NCBI GenBank assembly: GCA_012522085.1
Contig: JAAYLE010000115.1
Coordinates: 1-33,658 of the forward strand
Source: Bacillota bacterium
Lineage (GTDB): Bacteria > Bacillota > Limnochordia > JAAZLZ01
DNA: 33,658 nt
Direction: 5' to 3'
Positions 26,007-33,658 of the stretch are shown here, piece by piece. The position numbers were made by a program, and so were the translations under genes. How positions within the stretch are numbered: position 1 is the stretch's first letter; every line of letters starts with the position of its first letter. The notes under the pieces were generated by a model that ran no database searches, had not been told where the DNA came from, and was given only the letters and a program-made list of their open reading frames with translations.

Positions 26007-27754
26007 GCAGCTACTTGATCATCATTCTACTGACAGCCCTCAGTGTAGGGTTCAGTCTTTCCCGCTTTTTCACAAATTACTACAGGATGGTGCTGGGAGA
26101 AGAACTTACCCAGCAGGCTGAACAATTAGCCAGCCGCCTGGCGATTCCGTTGGAGCTGGATGAGGAAGTCGACGTAGAATATATGATAGATTCCTTTGAA
26201 GACTGTATCGGGGTCGGCGTCTGGCTGGTGGACAACCTAGGCATAGTGCGGGAAACCTCCGAGCGGTACGCCGATTGGCGGGGGGCGCGGATAGAGGGGT
26301 CTTTGCAGCGGGAGCTGGCCGCTGGCCGGACTGTTGTCTACCGGAGGGGGGAAGGCCCCCTCGCGGAGGGGATCATTACCGTGGCCGTCCCCATCAGAAC
26401 AGCCGATGGGGTGGGAGGGGGAGTACTGCTCCATTACCCCGTGCGGGGCATTGCGCGAACCCTGCGGGCGGTTAGACCCTTGTTTTACCGGACGTTGATG
26501 TGGGCAGTGCTCCTATCCGTCGGGGTGGGATTCTTCATGTCCCGCAAGCTCGCCAAGCCCTTGCAGGAGATGACCGCTATCTCCCTGGAGATGTCTCGCG
26601 GCAATTTTGACAAGCGGGTCCAGGAAGTCTCTCAGGATGAGGTAGGCCAACTGGCTAGGGCCTTCAACCATTTGGCCGAGGAGCTTGGCCGCAGCATCCA
26701 TGCCTTGACTCAGGAGAAAAGCAAGAGCGAGTCCATCTTAGTGAGTATGACCGACGGGGTGATTGCCTGTGATGCCGAAGGCAGGGTCATGCTCATGAAT
26801 CCAAAGGCCGTGGAATTCTGCGGTCGGCCGGAAGCATCGGCCATCGGCGAGGACTTGCGGGAGGTCATCCCGGATCCACTGGTGGTGGAGAGTTTTCAAG
26901 AGACGCTGGCTAGCGGCCGAAGATGCGAGCTTGAGGTCGAGCGGGGCAGCAAGGCTTTCCTGGTGCGCATTTCGCCGATTACCGGTCCGGGGGGGGAGAA
27001 CTGGGGTTCAGTTGCCCTGCTGAATGATATCAGCAGCCGCCGGGAGCTGGAGGAGATGAGACGCCAGTTTGTTGCCAACGTCTCGCATGAGCTGCGCACT
27101 CCCCTGACTTCAATCAGGGGATTCCTGCAGGCAATCCTTGACGGGGTGGTGACTGACCCTGCTTCGGTGCGGAAGTACATGCGCATCATGCTGGCCGAGT
27201 GCCTCCGCCTCATCAGGTTGTCCAACAGCCTGTTGGATCTATCTCGAATTGAAGGGGGCAGCATCGAACTTTATCGGGAAGAGGTGGAGCTTGGTCCCTT
27301 AGTGCAGGAAATCTTCGACCGGCTGCTGCCGGCCATTGATGACAAGGAGCTGAAAGTAAGCCTTGGTATTCAACCGGGCTTCCCGCCCCTGCTTGTGGAC
27401 CGGGACCGGATGGCTCAGGTGATGCTTAACATTATCGACAACGCTGTCCGCTTTACTCCCAAAGGGGGTCGGATCCTAGTCCAGGCGGCTGTGGAAGACG
27501 GCCGGGCTGTGATCAGGGTCAGGGATACGGGGCCGGGCATCGATCCGGAGGAATTGCCTTTGATTTGGGAGCGTTTCTACAAAGGCGACAAGTCCCGTCG
27601 GTCCGGGCCCGGGGGAACGGGTCTGGGGCTGGTGATTGTCAAACAGCTGGTAGAAAAGCACGGCGGATTTGTCGATGTCGAATGTCCTCCTGAGGGTGGT
27701 GCAGTATTCATAGTCTCCTTGCCCCTTCGCCAAGAAGTTGGGGTCGTGAGATAG
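25979..27754 (+). CDS. Sensor histidine kinase, ResE/PhoR-like (extracytoplasmic region, HAMP, PAS, HisKA, HATPase)
   Basis: FVANVSHELRTPLTSIRGFLQAILDG, IDNAVRFTPKGG, DTGPGIDPEELPLIWERFYKGDKSR, GTGLGLVIVKQLVEKHGG. Confidence 0.94.
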   Translation: MRSLFGRLLSSYLIIILLTALSVGFSLSRFFTNYYRMVLGEELTQQAEQLASRLAIPLELDEEVDVEYMIDSFEDCIGVGVWLVDNLGIVRETSERYADWRGARIEGSLQRELAAGRTVVYRRGEGPLAEGIITVAVPIRTADGVGGGVLLHYPVRGIARTLRAVRPLFYRTLMWAVLLSVGVGFFMSRKLAKPLQEMTAISLEMSRGNFDKRVQEVSQDEVGQLARAFNHLAEELGRSIHALTQEKSKSESILVSMTDGVIACDAEGRVMLMNPKAVEFCGRPEASAIGEDLREVIPDPLVVESFQETLASGRRCELEVERGSKAFLVRISPITGPGGENWGSVALLNDISSRRELEEMRRQFVANVSHELRTPLTSIRGFLQAILDGVVTDPASVRKYMRIMLAECLRLIRLSNSLLDLSRIEGGSIELYREEVELGPLVQEIFDRLLPAIDDKELKVSLGIQPGFPPLLVDRDRMAQVMLNIIDNAVRFTPKGGRILVQAAVEDGRAVIRVRDTGPGIDPEELPLIWERFYKGDKSRRSGPGGTGLGLVIVKQLVEKHGGFVDVECPPEGGAVFIVSLPLRQEVGVVR

Positions 27755-27772
27755 TGTCGAAGTTTCGTTGCT

Positions 27773-27826
27773 TTCATAGGTTTTTCATAAATCCTTAATA
27801 CTTTCGTCATATATTTAGTGTATAAT
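27773..27826 (+). promoter_or_regulatory. Four-hexamer 11-bp direct-repeat array plus TATAAT upstream of codY
   Basis: TTCATA 27773, TTCATA 27784, TTAATA 27795, GTCATA 27806, exact 11-bp steps; TATAAT 27821-27826; no good -35. Confidence 0.6.
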
Positions 27827-27881
27827 GTTCACGAAATAGTATAGATATTGCAGAGGGCACATTTGAAGGGGGAATGAAGTC

Positions 27882-28673
27882 TTGGAGAAACTGCTAGAGA
27901 AGACCCGCGAGTTGGCAAAGGTGACTGCCCGGGAGACTGCCCAGGGCGGCGGCATGAAAAGCCTCACCAGGGCTATGGCTGACCTGTTGGGCGACGTCAC
28001 CGTGTATGTTTTTGGGAACAAGGGCGAGATCATTGAAGCTGCAATCCCCGATGGCGAGCAGTGTCCTTTGATGGAAGAAGGACGACTTTCCGCCCGGATG
28101 GCTGCCCAGGTTCTGGTGGCCAGCGAAACGGAGAGCTTTGACAATACAGATGGGACATGCCCATTCACCAACGAGAAACAGGTCTGCCCATACGTACCTC
28201 AGGAAGGCGTGTATGTGCCCCTGTGGCTGGGCGAAGAGCGGCTTGGCACCTTGGCTGTGATGGCCGGGGAGGGGGGCCTCAACGAGGGCCAGTTGATCCT
28301 GGCTGAGATGGCGGCAGTGATCCTAGGCATGACCATGCTCAACGAACGGCGGCGGCGGGAGCTCCAGCAGTCGCGGGAGCGCTTCATGGCGGAACTGGCC
28401 ATGGAGAATCTGTCGTACACCGAATTGATCGCTGTAAATGCCATTTTGGAGGAGCTTCCCGGCCGGGAAGGCATCGTGGTAGCCAGCAGGATCGCCGATC
28501 GGGCAGGCATTACCAGGTCGATCTTTGCCTCCGCCTTGCGCAAGCTGGAATCGGCCAATGTCATCCACACTCGCTCCTTGGGGATGAAGGGGACCTATAT
28601 CCAGATTTTGAACGATTCAATCCTGGAGCTCTTGGAGAGCAGCGGCCCCCAGGGACAGCCGAAATATGCCTGA
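27882..28673 (+). CDS. codY: GTP-sensing pleiotropic transcriptional regulator CodY
   Basis: N-terminal LLEKTRELAKV...GAF region; DNA-binding GIVVASRIADRAGITRSIFASALRKLESANVIHTRSLGMKGTYIQILND; TTG start after aaggggg. Confidence 0.95.
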   Translation: MEKLLEKTRELAKVTARETAQGGGMKSLTRAMADLLGDVTVYVFGNKGEIIEAAIPDGEQCPLMEEGRLSARMAAQVLVASETESFDNTDGTCPFTNEKQVCPYVPQEGVYVPLWLGEERLGTLAVMAGEGGLNEGQLILAEMAAVILGMTMLNERRRRELQQSRERFMAELAMENLSYTELIAVNAILEELPGREGIVVASRIADRAGITRSIFASALRKLESANVIHTRSLGMKGTYIQILNDSILELLESSGPQGQPKYA

Positions 28674-28726
28674 CGGCCGGTGATGGACAAGTATATAAGA
28701 CCGAACTCAGACCCGGAGAACTCACC

Positions 28727-28755
28727 CCAAGGAGGCCAGCTGTCGGCCTCCTTGG
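28727..28755 (+). terminator. Probable terminator after codY
   Basis: Perfect 11-bp hairpin ccaaggaggcc / ggcctccttgg; weak T-tract. Confidence 0.55.
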
Positions 28756-28980
28756 CAATTGTGGGATCATCTCCCGCGAGGAAAATAGCTACTGGTCGCT
28801 TAATAAACCTTGTATAATATGAGTATGCAATGCTTTGTACAGGGCGAAAGGAGGTATACGCTGCGGATATCGCCAGTAGTCTGGGGTCGGTTGACAAGGC
28901 GACAGGATGTTTGGTGATTATTCGCTGAGAGGAGGAATGGCGCTATTAACCCGTTATCATGGTTTTTGCGCCGGTCGAGA

Positions 28981-30093
28981 ATGAAAAGGAGTAGACTTCG
29001 CTTCTCTTCCCGCTTAGTCTTGGCATTGATGATGTTGTTGGTTTTGATGCCCGTCGGCGATCTGGGGCTGGCCCGGGATTGGGAGACGGTTTTTGCCCAG
29101 CCTTATGCGGTTGCGGATGTGGTCGACAAGGTGGGTCCTGCGGTTGTCTTTATCAAGGCTGAGTTCCAGGCCGTTACCCAGCGGCGCAGTCCCTTCACGG
29201 ACCCGATGTGGTTCTTTCCTTTTCCTCAACCAGGACCCAGGGAGAGCGCTGGTACGGGCTTCATCATCAGTGAAGATGGTTATATCTTAACGAACCAGCA
29301 TATCTTTGATCCGCCCGAGCGGCTGGAGAAGATTTACGTCAGCGTGTTGAATCATGAGGAGCCTTTCGAAGCGGAGCTTATAGGATGGGATTACGATCTG
29401 GACCTGGCCATCTTGAAGATCGACGCGGAGGAAGAGCTTCCCGTAGCTGAGCTCGGCAATTCCGACGAGGTCCGGGTAGGCGAGTGGGTGGTGGCCATCG
29501 GCAACCCGTATGAGTACGACCACACGGTCACCGTTGGGGTCTTGAGCGCCAAGGGCCGCCGGATCGCCATTCAGGATACGGAGCGGGGCCAGGCGAAGGT
29601 TTATGAGAACCTGATGCAGACTGACGCGGCCATCAATCCGGGCAACAGCGGCGGACCTTTGCTCAACCTCAAGGGCGAAGTCATCGGGATCAACACCGCC
29701 GTGCGGGCCGCCGCCCAGGGAATTGGCTTTGCCATTCCAATCAATGTGGCCAAAGAAGTAGTGGACGACCTCATCCAGAAGGGCAAGGTGGTCCGGCCCT
29801 GGATCGGGATTGGCTACTTGCCCGTCGATGATTCGGTCAGGGAGTATTTCGGGCTGCCTTCGAGCACGAAGGGCATTGCCATCGTCGATGTCTACCCCGA
29901 CAGTGCGGCATCCAAGGCGGGTCTGCGGGTCGGCGACGTGGTGATTGAGGTTAACCGCAAGCCCATTGAGGATGCCGACCAGTTCAGGGAGGCCATCAAG
30001 GGCCTGAAGCCGGGCGACACCCTCTTCTTCATCGTCCTGCGGGATGGCAGGGAGCGGCTGGTGAAGATCGTCGTTGGGGAAATGCCCAGGTAA
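28981..30093 (+). CDS. HtrA/DegP-like trypsin-type serine protease with PDZ domain
   Basis: GTGFIISEDGYILTNQHI, LDLAILKID, DAAINPGNSGGPLLN, C-terminal PDZ GIAIVDVYPDSAASKAGLRVGDVVIEVN. Confidence 0.95.
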   Translation: MKRSRLRFSSRLVLALMMLLVLMPVGDLGLARDWETVFAQPYAVADVVDKVGPAVVFIKAEFQAVTQRRSPFTDPMWFFPFPQPGPRESAGTGFIISEDGYILTNQHIFDPPERLEKIYVSVLNHEEPFEAELIGWDYDLDLAILKIDAEEELPVAELGNSDEVRVGEWVVAIGNPYEYDHTVTVGVLSAKGRRIAIQDTERGQAKVYENLMQTDAAINPGNSGGPLLNLKGEVIGINTAVRAAAQGIGFAIPINVAKEVVDDLIQKGKVVRPWIGIGYLPVDDSVREYFGLPSSTKGIAIVDVYPDSAASKAGLRVGDVVIEVNRKPIEDADQFREAIKGLKPGDTLFFIVLRDGRERLVKIVVGEMPR

Positions 30094-30094
30094 T

Positions 30095-31159
30095 CTAGGC
30101 CTGAAGTGCGGCGTACTCCTCAGCTGTTAAGGGATCTTGCGGTTCCAGGGAGCTTAAGAGGCGGCGGGCAGCGGGAAACGGCAGCTGCCCCAAGGCCCAG
30201 ACCGCATGGGCGCGAATAACGGGCCGGGGATCGTGGAGGACCTCGGCCAGGGGGGCGACAGCCTCGGGGTGTTGACTGTTCCCCAGGGCGATAATGGCGT
30301 TTCGTTGGAAGACGGTCAGCCCCCGCCAGCCGATGGCGCTCCTCCCCAGGCCTGCCGCCCATGCCTCCTTGTCCATAGTCAGGACTTCGACCAGGTTCGG
30401 ATAGGGAGCCCCAGGCAAGATGTCTCCCGCCGCCGTCGGGGCTCCTTGATTATGGGGACAGGCTTCTTGGCAGCGGTCGCATCCCCCCAGGGCGCTGCCC
30501 ATCAATGGGCGCAGCTCCCGGGGGATCATCCCCTTCATTTGGGTCAGATGGGAGACGCAGCGGTTATAGTCCAACCCTGACGGAGTGAGGGCCCCGGTGG
30601 GACAGGCCTTGATGCAGCGGCGGCACTCCGTGCAGCGGGAAGCCGTCGGGGGATCGGGCTCAAGCTCGATATCTGTCAGGATTTCACCCAAGACAACCCA
30701 TGAACCGCGGCCGGGAACGAAAAGACTGCGGTTTAGGCCGTACCAGCCCAGGCCCGCGTTGTAGGCGGCAAAGCGGTCGATGATCGGGCCCGTGTCCGCG
30801 GAGATGATGAACCTGCTGCCCCTTTCCTTAACGAGGAAGTTGGCCAGCTGCTGGAGCTTCTCCTTGAGCAGCAGGTGATAATCTCCGATCCAGGCATACC
30901 GGGCCAGGACCCCGTGGAGAGACTCTGGGGGGGCGGGAGCAGGCCTGAGGTAAGGTATGGCGATGGCAATTACGGAGCGGGCATCGGGGAGAAGCTGGCT
31001 TGGGCTTTGCCCCCAATCGCGGGGCAGGAAGGGCGGAAGCTGATCCCTTCGCTCCTCCAAGAAGGGGGCGATCGCCTCCAAATTAGCCGCAGGGCTGATG
31101 CCCAAATGGTCAATCCCGATTTCTGAAGCATATTCTTTTAACAAGCTGGCCAGTCTCAT
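30095..31159 (-). CDS. queG: Epoxyqueuosine reductase QueG
   Basis: IGIDHLGISPAA, CTECRRCIKACPTGAL and CDRCQEACPHN Fe-S motifs, C-terminal HEAT-like repeat. Confidence 0.94.
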   Translation of the reverse strand: MRLASLLKEYASEIGIDHLGISPAANLEAIAPFLEERRDQLPPFLPRDWGQSPSQLLPDARSVIAIAIPYLRPAPAPPESLHGVLARYAWIGDYHLLLKEKLQQLANFLVKERGSRFIISADTGPIIDRFAAYNAGLGWYGLNRSLFVPGRGSWVVLGEILTDIELEPDPPTASRCTECRRCIKACPTGALTPSGLDYNRCVSHLTQMKGMIPRELRPLMGSALGGCDRCQEACPHNQGAPTAAGDILPGAPYPNLVEVLTMDKEAWAAGLGRSAIGWRGLTVFQRNAIIALGNSQHPEAVAPLAEVLHDPRPVIRAHAVWALGQLPFPAARRLLSSLEPQDPLTAEEYAALQA

Positions 31160-31233
31160 GGTTCAGCTCCTCTCCAGTCCAAGTATAGCACAATTAAGGC
31201 CGATTCGGCGCTGGCAAGAAGGGAGGCGCCTCG

Positions 31234-32106
31234 TTGGGGACGCTGTTGATACGGTTGGCGATTATTGGCCTCTTATGCGGTCTAGGCTTCAATTTAAGCC
31301 GGCTGCTTTCCCGGGGTCTGTCCCGATTCGCTGGTCCTCGCGCCTGCCGGTGGATAAGCGGCATGCTCGCCGTCCTCTTCAGCGTCGGGCTCATCCTCTC
31401 GGCATCATGGTTCTACGTTTACTACGGCTTTGGCTATCAGGGCGACATATTCCGGAAGGCAAAGACGGACAGGAAAATTGTCGCCTTGACCTTCGATGAT
31501 GGCCCAAGTCCCTTGTATACGCCGCGGATCCTCGATATCTTGGCAGAGAAGCAGGTGCCGGCCGCCTTCTTTATGGTAGGCGCCCACGTGGACAAGTATC
31601 CCGACATTGCGGCGCGCATCGCCGCCGAAGGCCATGAGCTGGGGAGCCACACCTATGATCATGTCAATGTGCCCACCCTGCCCACGGCCCGGCTTTCCGC
31701 GCAGCTCTTGAAGACGAATATTGCTATCCTCAACGCAACGGGCGATTATCCTTTGTATATACGTCCGCCCCGGGGCCTTTACGATGGACGCTTCCGGCGT
31801 TTGTCCGAACTTTTGGGGCATCAAATCGTCCTGTGGAGCCTTTCGGCCCAGGACTGGATGGAGCTGATGACCGTTGACCGGATTGTCAAGCGCATCCTAA
31901 CCAGGGTCCGTCCGGGGGACATTATCCTTTTCCATGATAGCGGGGCTCTGTTGCGCAAGGAGGGGGCCAGCAGGGAGTCGACGGTCGCGGCGCTGCCTCT
32001 GATTATCGAAGGGCTGTGGGAGAGGGGATATCAGATAGTGCCCCTTGCGGAGCTGCTCACCCTGGCTCATCCCGAAGAAGAGCCGATTCCCTATATGCCT
32101 GAATGA
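31234..32106 (+). CDS. Polysaccharide deacetylase family protein
   Basis: KIVALTFDDGPSPLYTPRILDILAEKQVPAAFFMVG, ELGSHTYDHVN, IRPPRGLYD, ILFHDSG. Confidence 0.95.
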   Translation: MGTLLIRLAIIGLLCGLGFNLSRLLSRGLSRFAGPRACRWISGMLAVLFSVGLILSASWFYVYYGFGYQGDIFRKAKTDRKIVALTFDDGPSPLYTPRILDILAEKQVPAAFFMVGAHVDKYPDIAARIAAEGHELGSHTYDHVNVPTLPTARLSAQLLKTNIAILNATGDYPLYIRPPRGLYDGRFRRLSELLGHQIVLWSLSAQDWMELMTVDRIVKRILTRVRPGDIILFHDSGALLRKEGASRESTVAALPLIIEGLWERGYQIVPLAELLTLAHPEEEPIPYMPE

Positions 32107-32130
32107 AAAAGCCCCGGCCAAAGGCCGGGG
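32104..32130 (-). terminator. Rho-independent terminator of ackA
   Basis: On minus: ccccggcc ttt ggccgggg ctttttc. Confidence 0.85.
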
Positions 32131-32136
32131 GGTGAA

Positions 32137-33351
32137 TCAGCCTCGTTGTTGAACTGCCTTGGCGGACAACTCGGCGGTCTCTCTGGCAATCATCAGTTCT
32201 TCGTTGGTGGGTACGACCCAAACGCTGACACTGGACTCTGGCGTCGAGATTTCCTTTTCCTTGTCTTTGTCCTCATTGCGTTCTTTCGAGATTTGCACGC
32301 CAAGGCCAGCCAGCTGGCTGCAGACGTGAGACCGCAATAGAGGCGAGTTCTCGCCGACACCGGCGGTGAAGACCAGGCAGTCCAAGCCTCCAAGCACTGC
32401 AGTGTAGGCGCCGATATGTTTGACGATGCTGTGGACATAAGCTTTAAATGCTTGGATGGCCCGCTCGTTGCCTTCTTCCACGGCCGCTTCAATATCCCGC
32501 ATATCATGGCTGATGCCGGACATGCCCTTCAATCCGCTTTGCTTGTTCATCAGATCATTGCACTCTTGGGTTGTCAGGCCCTCCCGCTCCATTATGTAAA
32601 GGGGAATGGAAGGATCGATGCTCCCGCACCGGGTGCCCATGATGAGCCCCTCTAGAGGAGTCATGCCCATGCTGGTATCGACGCAGCGGCCGTCCTTAAT
32701 GGCGGTGATGCTGGCGCCGTTGCCGAGATGGCAGGTGATCATCTTCAATTCTTCTAAAGGCCGGTTAAGGAGCTGGGCAGTCCGAATGGCCACGTATTTG
32801 TGGGATGTGCCATGGGCGCCGTAGCGCCGGATTTTGTACTTCTCGTACAGTTCATAAGGAAGGGCGTACAGGTAGACATGGGGCTCCATGGTGGCCAAAA
32901 AAGCCGTGTCGAAAACGGCCACCTGCGATGCTTCAGGCAGCAGCTCCTGGGCCGCTTCGATGCCCACCACCGCATGGGGGTTGTGCAATGGGGCAAGTTC
33001 TCCGCACTCGGCGATCAGCTCTTTGTTCCGCTGATCGACGAGGACTGGTTCGGTGAAGTACGCACCGCCGCTGACGATGCGGTGCCCCACGGCGTCAATC
33101 TCCTGAACGCTGGTTAGGATCCCGTATTTCGGGTCGGTGAGCAGATCCATCGCCCGGGCGATAGCCACCTGGTGGCTGCGGACCGGGGTAGTAGTATGAT
33201 ACCGTTCTTTGCCGCGGGCATCATGGGTGATCAAAGCATCATCCAAGCCGATTCGTTCAACCCTGCCCTCGGCTAGGACCGTCTCGTCGGTCATATCATA
33301 CAGCTTGTACTTCGCAGACGAGCTTCCACAGTTTAGAACTAATACTTTCAT
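32137..33351 (-). CDS. ackA: Acetate kinase
   Basis: MKVLVLNCGSSSAKYKLYDM, FDTAFLATM, MGMTPLEGLIMGTRCGSIDPSIP, TAGVGENSPLLR. Confidence 0.97.
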   Translation of the reverse strand: MKVLVLNCGSSSAKYKLYDMTDETVLAEGRVERIGLDDALITHDARGKERYHTTTPVRSHQVAIARAMDLLTDPKYGILTSVQEIDAVGHRIVSGGAYFTEPVLVDQRNKELIAECGELAPLHNPHAVVGIEAAQELLPEASQVAVFDTAFLATMEPHVYLYALPYELYEKYKIRRYGAHGTSHKYVAIRTAQLLNRPLEELKMITCHLGNGASITAIKDGRCVDTSMGMTPLEGLIMGTRCGSIDPSIPLYIMEREGLTTQECNDLMNKQSGLKGMSGISHDMRDIEAAVEEGNERAIQAFKAYVHSIVKHIGAYTAVLGGLDCLVFTAGVGENSPLLRSHVCSQLAGLGVQISKERNEDKDKEKEISTPESSVSVWVVPTNEELMIARETAELSAKAVQQRG

Positions 33352-33493
33352 AAGCGGCCGGCAGACTAAGCCGACTCCACCCCCCCTTAAAGACAGTTAT
33401 ACACCATAACGGAGTGGGGACTACATATGGGCGCCCCATCCAGGGAACGATGAAAAATCAAGCTCTCCTGCAATTCGGCTAGATTTCCATCGT

Positions 33494-33526
33494 GTGTATT
33501 GTAACACTTTGTGTATTCTAACACAA
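33494..33526 (-). promoter_or_regulatory. ackA promoter with duplicated GTGTATTsTAACAC boxes
   Basis: gtgtattgtaacac (33494-33507) and gtgtattctaacac (33511-33524); on minus TTGTGT - 17 bp - TACAAT lies inside the repeats. Confidence 0.5.
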
Positions 33527-33658
33527 GCGCTCATTTTCCTGCGACTGTGTCAAGAGTTTGTGGGTAAGTCTCCCGATCCCCGAATGGCTGTCAAAGATGA
33601 TTATCAAATGTTGCAATCGTGACTCAAACGATGTAGAAAATGTGACATGCCTCCCGAC

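Noticed and set aside
27874-27897. Mini-ORF ATG AAG TCT TGG AGA AAC TGC TAG overlapping the codY start
   Set aside because: Spacing from aaggggg is too short; RBS placement better fits the TTG start of codY.
1-33658. CRISPR array, prophage, transposase or BGC
   Set aside because: No regularly spaced long repeats, integrase/transposase, phage structural genes or biosynthetic core enzymes were seen.

Overview
This window looks like chromosomal DNA from a Firmicutes-type bacterium; CodY, a rubrerythrin and OmpR-type two-component systems support this, but the lineage is inferred. It starts with the end of an rRNA/tRNA cluster (5S rRNA, tRNA-Asn) and carries about 28 protein genes. These include three MFS transporters, a URO-D family protein, an HD-GYP phosphodiesterase with a DUF5317 protein, two half-size ArsP-like permeases, a PF04392-type ABC transporter, and a B12-binding radical SAM protein. 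They also include DUF1015, a Dam-type methylase without a visible nuclease partner, SDR plus IolB, and a duplicated DUF2680-like secreted protein next to a BaeSR-like two-component system. The remainder are flavodoxin, rubrerythrin, CcdA/ResA, a ResDE/PhoPR-like two-component system, CodY, HtrA, QueG, a polysaccharide deacetylase and AckA. No phage, IS element or CRISPR was seen. The strongest unexplained signals are: (1) two promoters, upstream of the DUF2680-like gene and of codY, each with four TTnAnA-like hexamers at exact 11-bp spacing and the same 15-bp offset to a -10 element, a geometry expected of OmpR/PhoP-type regulators; (2) a 26-aa hydrophobic small ORF with a structured leader, absent from the ORF track; (3) a promoter-like repeat plus an ~87-nt nested inverted repeat between two convergent genes. 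All functional calls come from reading the sequence only; no database search was run.
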